Shown one piece after another: positions 12,496 through 25,721 of a stretch of DNA of 64,000 bases (position 1 is the first letter of the stretch; the number at the start of each line of letters is the position of its first letter). The notes below the pieces were generated by a model. That model was not told the origin of the DNA. It saw nothing but the letters and a program-made list of their open reading frames with translations, and ran no database searches. Source of the stretch: Megalopta genalis (lineage: Eukaryota; Arthropoda; Insecta; Hymenoptera; Halictidae); assembly GCF_051020955.1 (NCBI RefSeq), contig NW_027476111.1:1426001-1490000 (forward strand), given 5' to 3'. A program made the position numbers and the translations under genes.

Positions 12496-12660
12496 CAGTT
12501 GTTCAATTGTTCATTTGTTCAATTGTACAATTGTTCATTTGTTCAATTGTTCATTTGTTCAATTGTACAATTGTTCATTTGTTCAATTGTACAATTGCTC
12601 ATTTGTTCAATTGTACAATTTTTCATTTGTTCAATTGTACAATTGCTCATTTGTTCAATT
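12496..12660 (+). repeat. V module, truncated
   Basis: It begins like the ATTTTTC subfamily but stops after CAATTGTTC and passes straight into the C-block segment containing TCTCTTGTTC. The CATTTATCC end is missing. The join lies within shared repeat sequence, as expected for unequal crossover. Confidence 0.75.
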
Positions 12661-13690
12661 GTTCAATTGTACAATTGTACAATTGTTCTCTTGTTCATTT
12701 GTTCATTCGTTCATATGTTCATTCGTTCATTTGTTCATTTGTTCATTTGTTCATTTGTTCACTTGTTCATTTGTTCATTTGTTCATTTGTTTTTTGTCCA
12801 TTCGTACATTTGTCCACTTGTTCATTTGTTCATTGGTTCATTTGTTCAATTGTACAATTGTTCATTTGTTCATTTGTTCAATTGTACAATTGTTCATTTG
12901 TTCATTTGTTCAATTGTACAATTGTACAACTGTTGATTTGCTCATTTGTTCATTTGTTCATTTGTTCAATTGTACAATTGTTCATTTGTTCATTTGTTCA
13001 CTTGTTCATTTGTTCATTTGTTCATTTGTTCATTTGTTCATTTGTTCACTTGTTCATTTGTTCATTTGTTCATTTGTTCATTTGTTCATTTGTTTTTTTG
13101 TCCATTCGTTCATTTGTCCACTTGTTCATTTGTTCATTTGTTCATTTGTCCATTCGTTCAATTGTACAATTGTACATTTGTTCATATGTTCATTTGTTCA
13201 ATTGTACAATTGTACAATTGTACAATTGTTCATTTGTTCATTTGTTCATTTGTTCATTTGTTCATTTGTTCATTTGTTCATTTCTTCATATGTTCATTCG
13301 TTCATTTGTTCATTTGTTCAATTGTACAATTGTACAATTGTTCTCTTGTTCATTTGTTCATTCGTTCATATGTTCATTCGTTCATTTGTTCATTTGTTCA
13401 TTTGTTCATTTGTTCACTTGTTCATTTGTTCATTTGTTCATTTGTTTTTTGTCCATTCGTACATTTGTCCACTTGTTCATTTGTTCATTGGTTCATTTGT
13501 TCAATTGTACAATTGTTCATTTGTTCATTTGTTCAATTGTACAATTGTTCATTTGTTCATTTGTTCAATTGTACAATTGTACAACTGTTGATTTGCTCAT
13601 TTGTTCATTTGTTCATTTGTTCAATTGTACAATTGTTCATTTGTTCATTTGTTCATTTGTTCATTTGTTCATTTGTTCAATTGTACAATT
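12661..13690 (+). repeat. C block 3
   Basis: Marks near 12,788, 13,095 (seven T) and 13,444. CATTCGTTCAATTGTACAATTG replaces the usual CATTTTTCC segment near 13,155, so a palindromic patch sits inside C. Confidence 0.8.
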
Positions 13691-15030
13691 GTTCATTTTT
13701 TCATTCGTTCATTCGCTCATTTGTTCATTTGGTCATTTGTTCATTTGTTCATTTATTCATTTATTCATTTGTTCATTTGTTCATTCGTTCATTTGTTCAC
13801 TTGTTCATTTGTTCATTTGTTCATTTGTTCATTTGACCATTCGTTCATTTGTCCACTTGTTAATTTGATCATTTGTTCATTTGTTCATTCGTTCATTCGT
13901 TCATTTGTTCAATTGTACAATTGTTCATTTGTTCAATTGTACAATTGTTCATATGTTCAATTGTACAATTTTTCATTTGTTCATTCGTTCATTTGTTCAT
14001 TTGTTCACTTGTTCATTTGTTCATTTGTTCATTTGTTCATTTGTTCAATTGTTCAATTGTTCAATTGATCATTTGTTCAATTGTACAATTGTTCATTTGT
14101 TCATTTGTTCAATTGATCATTTGTTCAATTGTACAATTGTTCATTTGTTCAATTGCACAATTGTTCATTTGTTCATTTATTCAATTGTACAATTGTTCAT
14201 TTGTTCATTTATTCAATTGTACAATTGTTCATTTGTTCATTTGTTCAATTGTACAATTGTTCATTTGTCCATTCGTTCATTTGTCCACTTGTTCATTTGT
14301 TCATTTGTTCATTTGTTCATTCGTTCATTGGTTCATTTGTTCAATTGTACAATTGTACAATTGTTGATTTGCTCATTTGTTCATTTGTTCATTTGTTCAC
14401 TTGTTCATTTGTTCATGTGTTCATTTGATCACTTGTTCATTTGTTCTTTTGTTCTTTTGTCCAATTCTTCATTTCTTCATTTGTACAATTGTACAATTGT
14501 TCATTTGTTCATTTGTTCATTTGGTCATTTGTTCAATTGTTCAATTGCTCAATTGTTCATTTGTTCAATTGTACAATTTTTCATTTGTTCAATTGTACAA
14601 TTGTTCAATTGTTCATTCGTTCATTCGCTCATTTGTTCATTTGGTCATTTGTTCATTTGTTCATTTGTCCATTTGTTCACTTGTTCATTTGTTCATTTGT
14701 TCATATGTTCATTTGTTCGATTGTACAATTGTTCATTTGTTCATTTGTTCAATTGTACAATTGTTCATTTGTTCATTTGTTCAATTGTACAATTGTACAA
14801 CTGTTGATTTGCTCATTTGTTCATTTGTTCATTTGTTCAATTGTACAATTGTTCATTTGTTCATTTGTTCATTTGTTCATTTGTTCATTTGTTCATTTGT
14901 TCATTTGTTCATTTGTTCATTTGTTCAATTGTACAATTGTTCATTTGTTCAATTGTACAATTGTTCATTTGTTCAATTGTACAATTGTTCATTTGTTCAT
15001 TTGTTCATTTGTTCATTTGTTCAATTGTTC
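13690..15030 (+). repeat. Mixed zone rich in GGTC and GATC variants
   Basis: Units CATTCGCTC, CATTTGGTC, CAATTGATC and CAATTGCTC are frequent, with CATTCG and P-type patches between. CATTTGTTCGATTG near 14,718 is private. It holds one segment matching the 32.0-32.4 kb region (CAATTGCAC and CATTTATTCAATTG units). No gene or unique sequence is present. Confidence 0.75.
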
Positions 15031-16450
15031 TATTGTTCAATTGTTCAATTGATCATTTGTTCAATTGTACAATTGTTCATTTGTTCATTTGAACAATTGA
15101 TCATTTGTTCAATTGTACAATTGTTCATTTGTTCAATTGTACAATTGTTCATTTGTTCATTTTTTCATTTGTTCATTTGTTCATTTGTTCATTTGTTCAT
15201 TTGTTCAATTGTTCAATTGTTCAATTGATCATTTGTTCAATTGTACAAATGTTCATTTGTTCACTTGTTTATTTGTTCATTTGTTCTTTTGTCCAATTCT
15301 TCATTTCTTAATTTGTTCATTTGTTCATTCGTTCATTCGTTCATTTGTTCATTTGTTCACTTGTTCATTTGTTCATTTGATCATTTGTTCATTTGTTCAT
15401 TTGTTCATTTGTTCATTTGTTCATTTGTTCAATTGTTCATTTGTTCAATTGTACAATTGTTCATTTGTTCAATTGTACAATTGTTCACTTGTTCATTTGC
15501 CCATTCGTTCATTTGTCCACTTGTTCATTTGTTCATTTGTTCATTTGTTCATTTGTTCTCTTGTTCATTTGTTCATTTGTTCATTTGTCCATTCGTTCAT
15601 TTGTCCACTTGTTCATTTGTTCATTTGTTCATTCGTTCATTTGTTCATTTGTTCACTTGTTCATTTGTTCATTTGATCATTTGTTCACTTGTTCATTTGT
15701 TCATTTGTTCATTTGTTCATTTGTTCAATTGTTCTATTGTTCAATTGTTCAATTGATCATTTGTTCAATTGTACAATTGTTCATTTGTTCATTTGAACAA
15801 TTGATCATTTGTTCAATTGTACAATTGTTCATTTGTTCAATTGTACAATTGTTCATTTGTTCATTTTTTCATTTGTTCATTTGTTCATTTGTTCATTTGT
15901 TCAATTGTTCAATTGTTCAATTGATCATTTGTTCAATTGTACAATTGTTCATTTGTTCATTTGTTCAATTGATCATTCGTTCATTTGTCCACTTGTTCAT
16001 TTGTTCACTTGTTCATCTGTTCATTTGTTCTTTTGTCCAATTCTTCATTTCTTCATTTGTTCAATTGTCATTTGTTCATTTGTTTTATTTGTTCATTTGT
16101 TTTATTTGTTCATTTGTTCATTTGTTTTATTTGTTCATTTGTTTTATTTGTTCATTTGTTCATTTGTTCATTTGTTCATTTGTTCATTTGTTCATTTGTT
16201 CATTTGTTCATTTGTTCATTTGTTCAATTGTACAATTGTTCATTTGTTCAATTGTACAATTGTTCACTTGTTCATTTGCCCATTCGTTCATTTGTCCACT
16301 TGTTCATTTGTTCATTTGTTCATTTGTTCATTTGTTCATTTGTTCACTTGTACATTTGTTCATTTGTTCATTTGTCCATTCGTTCATTTGTCCACTTGTT
16401 AATTTGTTCATTTGTTCATTTGTCCATTCGTTCATTTTTCCACTTGTTCA
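15030..16450 (+). repeat. F/D block 1
   Basis: F is GAACAATTGATC (near 15,091 and 15,794); D is GTTTTATTTG, a 9-bp unit, four times between 16,082 and 16,150. From 15,809 to about 16,100 it matches 25,944 onward at offset 10,135. Confidence 0.8.
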
Positions 16451-16600
16451 TTTGTTCATGTGTTCATTTGTTCAATTGTATAGTTGTACAATTGTTCATT
16501 TGTTCATTTGTTCATTTGTTCATTTGTTCATTTGTTCATTTGTTCATTTCTTCATATGTTCATTTGCTCATTTGTTCATTTGTTCATTTGTTCATTTGTT

Positions 16601-16934
16601 CAGTTGTTCAATTGTTCATTTGTTCAATTGTACAATTATTCATTTGTTCAATTGTTCATTTGTTCAATTGTACAATTGTTCATTTGTTCAATTGTACAAT
16701 TGCTCATTTGTTCAATTGTACAATTGTTCATTTGTTCAATTGTACAATTGCTCATTTGTTCAATTGTTCAATTGTTCATTTGTTCAATTGTACAATTGTT
16801 CATTAGTTCAATTGTACAATTGTTCATTAGTTCAATTGTACAATTGTTCATTTGTTCAATTGTACAATTGTTCACTTGTTCATTTGCCCATTCGTTCATT
16901 TATCCACTTGTTCATTTGTTCATTTGTTGATTTG
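16601..16934 (+). repeat. V module, 24 bp longer
   Basis: 334 bp, ATTATTC subfamily, with the CATTAGTTC trimer present twice in tandem (near 16,801 and 16,826). Confidence 0.85.
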
Positions 16935-17173
16935 TTCATTTGTTCATTTGTTCACTTGTTCATTTGTTCATTTGTTCATTTGTTCATTTGTCCATTCGTT
17001 CATTTGTCCACTTGTTCATTTGTTCATTCGTTCATTCGTTCATTTGTTCAATTGTCAATTGTTCATTTGTTCAATTGTACAATTGTTCATTTGTTCAATT
17101 GTATAATTGATCATTTGTTCATTTGTTCTTTTGTTTATTTGTCCATTTGTCCATTCGTTCATTTGTCCACTTG

Positions 17174-17394
17174 TTAATTTGTTCATTTGTTCATTTGTTC
17201 ATTCGTTCATTGGTTCATTTGTTCAATTGTACAATTGTACAGTTGTTGATTTGTTCAATTGTACATTTGTTCATTTGTTCACTTGTTCGTTTGTTCATTT
17301 GATCATTTGTTTATTTATTCATTTGTTCATTTTTTCAATTTATCATTTGTTCATTCGTTCATTCGTTCATTCGTTCATTTGTTTCTTTTTGTTC
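17174..17394 (+). repeat. B module, copy 10
   Basis: 221 bp, standard; leads into the large C block at 17.4-19.2 kb. Confidence 0.88.
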
Positions 17395-17399
17395 ATTTG

Positions 17400-19240
17400 T
17401 CCATTTGTTCATTTGTTCATTTGTTCATTCGTTCATTCGTTCATTCGTTCATTTGTTCAATTGTACAATTGTACAATTGTTTATTTGTTCATTTGTTCAT
17501 TCGTTCATTTGTTCATTTGTTCACTTGTTCATTTGTTCATTTGTTCATTTGTTCATTTGTTCATTTGTTCACTTGTTCATTTGTTCATTTGTTCATTTGT
17601 TCATTTGTTCATTTGTTTTTTTGTCCATTCGTTCATTTGTCCACTTGTTCATTTGTTCATTTGTTCATTTGTCCATTCGTTCATTTTTCCACCAGTTCAT
17701 TTGTTCATATGTTCATTTGTTCAATTGTACAATTGTACAATTGTACAATTGTTCATTTGTTCATTTGTTCATTTGTTCATTTGTTCATTTGTTCATTTGT
17801 TCATTTGTTCATTTCTTCATATGTTCATTCGTTCATTTGTTCATTTGTTCAATTGTACAATTGTACAATTGTTCTCTTGTTCATTTGTTCATTCGTTCAT
17901 ATGTCCATTCGTTCATTTGTCCACTTGTTAATTTGTTCATTTGTTCACTTGTTCATTTGTTCATTTGTTCATTTGTTTTTTGTCCATTCGTACATTTGTC
18001 CACTTGTTCATTTGTTCATTGGTTCATTTGTTCAATTGTACAATTGTTCATTTGTTCATTTGTTCAATTGTACAATTGTTCATTTGTTCATTTGTTCAAT
18101 TGTACAATTGTACAACTGTTGATTTGCTCATTTGTTCATTTGTTCATTTGTTCAATTGTACAATTGTTCATTTGTTCATTTGTTCACTTGTTCATTTGTT
18201 CATTTGTTCATTTGTTCATTTGTTCATTTGTTCATTTGTTCATTTGTTCACTTGTTCATTTGTTCATTTGTTCATTTGTTCATTTGTTCATTTGTTTTTT
18301 GTCCATTCGTACATTTGTCCACTTGTTCATTTGTTCATTGGTTCATTTGTTCAATTGTACAATTGTTCATTTGTTCATTTGTTCAATTGTACAATTGTTC
18401 ATTTGTTCATTTGTTCAATTGTACAATTGTACAATTGTTCATTTGTTCATTTGTTCATTTGTTCATTTGTTCATTTGTTCATTTGTTCATTTGTTCATTT
18501 CTTCATATGTTCATTCGTTCATTTGTTCATTTGTTCAATTGTACAATTGTACAATTGTTCTCTTGTTCATTTGTTCATTCGTTCATATGTTCATTCGTTC
18601 ATTTGTTCATTTGTTCATTTGTTCATTTGTTCACTTGTTCATTTGTTCATTTGTTCATTTGTTTTTTGTCCATTCGTACATTTGTCCACTTGTTCATTTG
18701 TTCATTGGTTCATTTGTTCAATTGTACAATTGTTCATTTGTTCATTTGTTCAATTGTACAATTGTTCATTTGTTCATTTGTTCAATTGTACAATTGTACA
18801 ACTGTTGATTTGCTCATTTGTTCATTTGTTCATTTGTTCAATTGTACAATTGTTCATTTGTTCATTTGTTCACTTGTTCATTTGTTCATTTGTTCATTTG
18901 TTCATTTGTTCATTTGTTCATTTGTTCATTTGTTCACTTGTTCATTTGTTCATTTGTTCATTTGTTCATTTGTTCATTTGTTTTTTGTCCATTCGTACAT
19001 TTGTCCACTTGTTCATTTGTTCATTGGTTCATTTGTTCAATTGTACAATTGTTCATTTGTTCATTTGTTCAATTGTACAATTGTTCATTTGTTCATTTGT
19101 TCAATTGTACAATTGTACAACTGTTGATTTGCTCATTTGTTCATTTGTTCATTTGTTCAATTGTACAATTGTTCATTTGTTCATTTGTTCAATTGTACAA
19201 TTGTTCATTTGTTCAATTGTACAATTGTTCATTTGTTCAT
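17400..19240 (+). repeat. C block 4 (largest)
   Basis: Four GTTTTTTGTCC marks lie near 17,975, 18,295, 18,661 and 18,981. About 17,950-18,430 matches 18,636-19,116 at offset 686. CCACCAGTTC near 17,691 and GTTTATTTG near 17,479 are private changes against the partner block at 21.6 kb. Confidence 0.82.
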
Positions 19241-20290
19241 TTGTTCATTCGTTCATTCGTTCATTCGTTCATTTGTTCAATTGTACAATTGTTCATTTGT
19301 CCATTCGTTCATTTGTCCACTTGTTCATTTGTTCATTTGTTCATTCGTTCATTGGTTCATTTGTTCAATTGTACAATTGTACAATTGTTGATTTGCTCAT
19401 TTGTTCATTTGTTCATTTGTTCACTTGTTCATTTGTTCATGTGTTCATTTGTTCACTTGTTCATTTGTTCTTTTGTTCTTTTGTCCAATTCTTCATTTCT
19501 TCATTTGTACAATTGTACAATTGTTCATTTGTTCATTTGTTCATTTGTTCAATTGTACAATTGTTCATTTGTTCATTTGTTCAATTGTACAATTGTTCAT
19601 TTGTTCATTTGTTCATTTGTTCATTTGTTCAATTGTACAATTGTTCATTTGTTCAATTGTACAATTGTTCATTTGTTCAATTGTACAATTGTTCATTTGT
19701 TCAATTGTACAATTGTTCATTTGTTCAATTGTACAATTGTTCATTTGTTCAATTGTACAATTGTTCATTTGTTCAATTGTACAATTGTTCATTTGTTCAA
19801 TTGTATAATTGTTCATTTGTTCAATTGTACAATTGTTCATTTATTCAATTGTTCAATTGTTCATTTGTTCAATTGTACAATTGTTCATTTGTTCAATTGT
19901 ACAATTGTTCATTTGTCCATTCGTTCATTTGTCCACTTGTTCATTTATTCATTTGTTCATTTGTTCACTTGTTGATTTGTTCATTTGTCCATTCGTTCAT
20001 TCGTTCATTTGTTCATTTGTTCATTCGTTCATTCGTTCATTCGTTCATTTGTTCAATTGTACAATTGTACAATTGTTCATTTGTTCATTTGTTCATTCGT
20101 TCATTTGTTCATTCGTTCATGTGTTCATTTGTTCATTTGATCATTTGTTCATTTGTTCATTTGTTCATTTGTTCATTTGTTCATTTGTTCATTTGTTCAA
20201 TTGTTCATTTGTTCAATTGTACAATTGTTCATTTGTTCAATTGTACAATTGTTCACTTGTTCATTTGCCCATTCGTTCATTTGTCCACTT
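19240..20290 (+). repeat. Segmental copy, paired with 24,030-25,080
   Basis: Constant offset 4,790 (19401/24191, 19613/24403, 19809/24599). It includes P array 5. CATTTTGTTC, a 9-bp unit near 20,294, lies at the right end and is private. Confidence 0.85.
19617..19915 (+). repeat. P array 5
   Basis: One 24-bp trimer longer than arrays 1-3. Confidence 0.87.
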
Positions 20291-20790
20291 GTTCATTTTG
20301 TTCATTTGTTCATTTGTTCATTTGTTCATTTGTTCACTTGTTCATTTGTTCATTTGTTCATTTGTCCATTCGTTCATTTGTCCACTTGTTCATTTGTTCA
20401 TTTGTTCATTTGTTCATTCGTTCATTCGTTCATTTGTTCAATTGTCAATTGTTCATTTGTTCAATTGTACAATTGTTCATTTGTTCATTTGTTCTTCTGT
20501 TCATTTGTCCATTTGTCCATTTGTTCATTTGTTCATTTGTTCACTTTGTACATTTGTTCATTTGTTCATTTGTTCATTTGTTCATTTGTCCATTCGTTCA
20601 TTTGTCCACTTGTTAATTTGTTCATTTGTTCATTTGTCCATTCGTTCATTTTTCCACTTGTTCATTTGTTCATATGTTCATTTGTTCTATTGTACAATTG
20701 TACAATTGTTCATTTGTTCATTTGTTCATTTGTTCATTTGTTCATTTCTTCATATGTTCATTTGCTCATTTGTTCATTTGTTCATTTGTT

Positions 20791-21100
20791 CAGTTGTTCA
20801 ATTGTTCATTTGTTCAATTGTACAATTGTTCATTTGTTCAATTGTTCATTTGTTCAATTGTACAATAGTTCATTTGTTCAATTGTACAATTGCTCATTTG
20901 TTCAATTGTACAATTTTTCATTTGTTCAATTCTACAATTGCTCATTTGTTCAATTGTTCAATTGTTCATTTGTTCAATTGTACAATTGTTCATTAGTTCA
21001 ATTGTACAATAGTTCATTTGTTCAATTGTACAATTGTTCACTTGTTCATTTGCCCATTCGTTCATTTATCCACTTGTTCATTTGTTCATTTGTTGATTTG
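20791..21100 (+). repeat. V module
   Basis: 310 bp, ATTTTTC subfamily. Private changes inside palindromic units are ACAATAG (twice) and CAATTCTAC. Confidence 0.85.
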
Positions 21101-21339
21101 TTCATTTGTTCATTTGTTCACTTGTTCATTTGTTCATTTGTTCATTTGTTCATTTGTCCATTCGTTCATTTGTCCACTTGTTCATTTGTTCATTCGTTCA
21201 TTCGTTCATTTGTTCAATTGTCAATTGTTCATTTGTTCAATTGTACAATTGTTCATTTGTTCAATTGTATAATTGATCATTTGTTCATTTGTTCTTTTGT
21301 TCATTTGTCCATTTGTCCATTCGTTCATTTGTCCACTTG

Positions 21340-21560
21340 TTAATTTGTTCATTTGTTCATTTGTTCATTCGTTCATTGGTTCATTTGTTCAATTGTACAA
21401 TTGTACAGTTGTTGATTTGTTCAATTGTACATTTGTTCATTTGTTCACTTGTTCGTTTGTTCATTTGATCATTTGTTTATTTATTCATTTGTTCATTTTT
21501 TCAATTTATCATTTGTTCATTCGTTCATTCGTTCATTCGTTCATTTGTTTCTTTTTGTTC
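21340..21560 (+). repeat. B module, copy 11
   Basis: 221 bp; partner of copy 10 at offset 4,166. Confidence 0.88.
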
Positions 21561-21565
21561 ATTTG

Positions 21566-22800
21566 TCCATTTGTTCATTTGTTCATTTGTTCATTCGTTC
21601 ATTCGTTCATTCGTTCATTTGTTCAATTGTACAATTGTACAATTGTTCATTTGTTCATTTGTTCATTCGTTCATTTGTTCATTTGTTCACTTGTTCATTT
21701 GTTCATTTGTTCATTTGTTCATTTGTTCATTTGTTCACTTGTTCATTTGTTCATTTGTTCATTTGTTCATTTGTTCATTTGTTTTTTTGTCCATTCGTTC
21801 ATTTGTCCACTTGTTCATTTGTTCATTTGTTCATTTGTCCATTCGTTCATTTTTCCACTTGTTCATTTGTTCATATGTTCATTTGTTCAATTGTACAATT
21901 GTACAATTGTACAATTGTTCATTTGTTCATTCGTTCATTTGTTCATTTGTTCATTTGTTCATTTGTTCATTTCTTCATATGTTCATTCGTTCATTTGTTC
22001 ATTTGTTCAATTGTACAATTGTACAATTGTTCTCTTGTTCATTTGTTCATTCGTTCAATTGTACAATTTTTCATTTGTTCATTTGTTCAATTGTACAATT
22101 GTTCATTTGTTCATTTGTTCAATTGTACAATTGTACAACTGTTGATTTGCTCATTTGTTCATTTGTTCATTTGTTCAATTGTACAATTGTTCATTTGTTC
22201 ATTTGTTCACTTGTTCATTTGTTCATTTGTTCATTTGTTCATTTGTTCATTTGTTCACTTGTTCATTTGTTCATTTGTTCATTTGTTCATTTGTTCATTT
22301 GTTTTTTTGTCCATTCGTTCATTTGTCCACTTGTTCATTTGTCCATTCGTTCATTTTTCCACTGGTTCATTTGTTCATATGTTCATTTGTTCAATTGTAC
22401 AATTGTACAATTGTACAATTGTACAATTGTTCAATTGTTCATTTGTTCATTTGTTCATTTGTTCATTTGTTCATTTCTTCATATGTTCATTCGTTCATTT
22501 GTTCATTTGTTCAATTGTACAATTGTACAATTGTTCTCTTGTTCATTTGTTCATTCGTTCATATGTTCATTCGTTCATTTGTTCATTTGTTCATTTGTTC
22601 ATTTATTCACTTGTTCATTTGTTCATTTGTTCATTTATTCACTTGTTCATTTGTTCATTTGTTCATTTGTTTTTTGTCCATTCGTACATTTGTCCACTTG
22701 TTCATTTGTTCATTGGTTCATTTGTTCAATTGTACAATTGTTCATTTGTTCATTTGTTCAATTGTACAATTGTTCATTTGTTCATTTGTTCATTTGTTCA
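21566..22800 (+). repeat. C block 5
   Basis: It follows C block 4 at offset 4,166 until about 22,050, then is cut at CATTCGTTCAATTGTAC. It holds four consecutive self-complementary AATTGTAC units near 22,391-22,430. CATTTATTCACTTG near 22,602 and 22,634 is private and doubled. Confidence 0.8.
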
Positions 22801-23740
22801 TTTGTTCATTTGTTCAATTGTTCATTTGTTCAATTGTACAATTGTTCATTTGTTCAATTGTACAATTGTTCATTTGTTCATTTGCCCATTCGTTCATTTG
22901 TCCGCTTGTTCATTTGTTCATTTGTTCATTTGTTCATTTGTTCTCTTGTTCATTTGTTCATTTGTTCATTTGTCCATTCGTTCATTTGTCCACTTGTTCA
23001 TTTGTTCATTTGTTCATTCGTTCATTTGTTCATTTGTTCACTTGTTCATTTGTTCATTTGATCATTTGTTCACTTGTTCATTTGTTCATTTGTTCATTTG
23101 TTCATTTGTTCATTTGTTCATTTGTTCATTTGTTCAATTGTTCTATTGTTCAATTGTTCAATTGATCATTTGTTCAATTGTACAATTGTTCATTTGTTCA
23201 TTTGAACAATTGATCATTTGTTCAAATGTACAATTGTTCATTTGTTCAATTGTACAATTGTTCATTTGTTCATTTTTTCATTTGTTCATTTGTTCATTTG
23301 TTCATTTGTTCAATTGTTCAATTGTTCAATTGATCATTTGATCATTTGTTCAATTGTACAATTGTTCATTTGTTCATTTGTTCAATTGATCATTCGTTCA
23401 TTTGTCCACTTGTTCATTTGTTCACTTGTTCATCTGTTCATTTGTTCTTTTGTCCAATTCTTCATTTCTTCATTTGTTCAATTGTCATTTGTTCATTTGT
23501 TCATTTGTTTTATTTGTTCATTTGTTTTATTTGTTCATTTGTTCATTTGTTTTATTTGTTCATTTGTTTTATTTGTTCATTTGTTCATTTGTTCATTTGT
23601 TAATTTGTTCATTTGTTCATTTGTTCATTTGTTCATTTGTTCAATTGTACAATTGTTCATTTGTTCAATTGTACAATTGTTCACTTGTTCATTTGCCCAT
23701 TCGTTCATTTATCCACTTGTTCATTTGTTCATTTGTTGAT
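22800..23740 (+). repeat. F/D block 2
   Basis: F near 23,213, followed by CAAATGTAC and a doubled CATTTGATC near 23,334; four D units between about 23,508 and 23,580. It ends in a fragment of V (CATTTATCCAC to TTGATTTG) fused to a B module. Confidence 0.8.
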
Positions 23741-23775
23741 TTGTTCATTTGTCCATTCGTTCATTTGTCCACTTG

Positions 23776-23996
23776 TTAATTTGTTCATTTGTTCATTTGT
23801 TCATTCGTTCATTGGTTCATTTGATCAATTGTACAATTGTACAGTTGTTGATTTGTTCAATTGTACATTTGTTCATTTGTTCACTTGTTCGTTTGTTCAT
23901 TTGATCATTTGTTTATTTATTCATTTGTTCATTTTTTCAATTTATCATTTGTTCATTCGTTCATTCGTTCATTCGTTCATTTGTTTCTTTTTGTTC
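23776..23996 (+). repeat. B module, copy 12
   Basis: 221 bp. CATTTGATCAATTG replaces CATTTGTTCAATTG near 23,823; the same change recurs at about 24,150. Confidence 0.87.
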
Positions 23997-24406
23997 ATTT
24001 GTCCATTTGTTCATTTGTTCATTTGTTCATTCGTTCATTCGTTCATTCGTTCATTTGTTCAATTGTACAATTGTTCATTTGTCCATTCGTTCATTTGTCC
24101 ACTTGTTCATTTGTTCATTTGTTCATTTGTTCATTCGTTCATTGGTTCATTTGATCAATTGTACAATTGTACAATTGTTGATTTGCTCATTTGTTCATTT
24201 GTTCATTTGTTCACTTGTTCATTTGTTCATGTGTTCATTTGTTCACTTGTTCATTTGTTCTTTTGTTCTTTTGTCCAATTCTTCATTTCTTCATTTGTAC
24301 AATTGTACAATTGTTCATTTGTTCATTTGTTCATTTGTTCAATTCTACAATTGTTCATTTGTTCATTTGTTCAATTGTACAATTGTTCATTTGTTCATTT
24401 GTTCAT

Positions 24407-24705
24407 TTGTTCATTTGTTCAATTGTACAATTGTTCATTTGTTCAATTGTACAATTGTTCATTTGTTCAATTGTACAATTGTTCATTTGTTCAATTGTAC
24501 AATTGTTCATTTGTTCAATTGTACAATTGTTCATTTGTTCAATTGTACAATTGTTCATTTGTTCAATTGTACAATTGTTCATTTGTTCAATTGTATAATT
24601 GTTCATTTGTTCAATTGCACAATTGTTCATTTATTCAATTGTTCAATTGTTCATTTGTTCAATTGTACAATTGTTCATTTGTTCAATTGTACAATTGTTC
24701 ATTTG
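24407..24705 (+). repeat. P array 6
   Basis: Same length as array 5 at offset 4,790. CAATTGCACAATTG replaces one palindrome near 24,614. Confidence 0.87.
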
Positions 24706-25721
24706 TCCATTCGTTCATTTGTCCACTTGTTCATTTATTCATTTGTTCATTTGTTCACTTGTTGATTTGTTCATTTGTCCATTCGTTCATTCGTTCATTT
24801 GTTCATTTGTTCATTCGTTCATTCGTTCATTCGTTCATTTGTTCAATTGTACAATTGTACAATTGTTCATTTGTTCATTTGTTCATTCGTTCATTTGTTC
24901 ATTCGTTCATGTGTTCATTTGTTCATTTGATCATTTGTTCATTTGTTCATTTGTTCATTTGTTCATTTGTTCATTTGTTCATTTGTTCAATTGTTCATTT
25001 GTTCAATTGTACAATTGTTCATTTGTTCAATTGTACAATTGTTCACTTGTTCATTTGCCCATTCGTTCATTTGTCCACTTGTTCATTTGTTCATTTGTTC
25101 ATTTGTTCATTTGTTCATTTGTTCATTTGTTCACTTGTTCATTTGTTCATTTGTTCATTTGTTCAATTGTGCAATTGTTCATTTGTTCAATTGAACAATT
25201 GTTCATTTGTTCATTCGTTCATTTGTTCATTCGTTCATTCGTTCATTTGTTCATTTGTTCACTTGTTCATTTGTTCATTTGATCATTTGTTCATTTGTTT
25301 TATTTGTTCATTTGTTCATTTGTTCATTTGTTCATTTGTTCATTTGTTCACTTGTTCATTTGTTCATTTGTTCATTTGTTCAATTGTGCAATTGTTCATT
25401 TGTTCAATTGAACAATTGTTCATTTGTTCATTCGTTCATTTGTTCATTCGTTCATTCGTTCATTTGTTCATTTGTTCACTTGTTCATTTGTTCATTTGAT
25501 CATTTGTTCATTTGTTCATTTGTTCATTTGTTCATTTGTTCATTTGTTCAATTGTTCATTTGTTCAATTGTACAATTGTTCATTTGTTCAATTGTACAAT
25601 TGTTCATTTGTTCATTTGCCCATTCGTTCATTTGTCCGCTTGTTCATTTGTTCATTTGTTCATTTGTTCATTTGTTCATTTGTTCTCTTGTTCATTTGTT
25701 CATTTGTTCATTTGTCCATTC

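Larger units (their letters stand above)
10259..13591 (+). other. Longest repeat-derived open frame (1,110 codons), not a gene
   Basis: This is the longest uninterrupted + frame. It encodes only permutations of LFICSFVH with substitutions such as SIVQLYNC. Comparable open stretches lie at 8472-11633, 48741-51842, 34675-37743 and 53316-56372. They arise because eight codons (TTT GTT CAT TTG TTC ATT TGT TCA) contain no stop and are read in every + frame. Their ends are set by chance variants that make stops: GTTAATTTG, TTGATTTG, ATTTGATC, ATTAGTTC, GTATAATTG. There is no ribosome-binding or splice context, no non-repeat domain and no codon bias beyond the repeat. I do not call it a coding sequence. 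Confidence 0.93.
16601..17890 (+). repeat. Segmental copy V-B-C, paired with 20,791-22,050
   Basis: Offset 4,190 at the left and 4,166 after V; the 24-bp step is the doubled CATTAGTTC trimer (16852/21018, 17107/21273, 17405/21571). Confidence 0.84.

Noticed and set aside
15091..15102. GAACAATTGATC as a short inverted segment of the array
   Set aside because: It can be reached from AATTGTAC-type units by single substitutions, and no neighbouring units are in reverse orientation.
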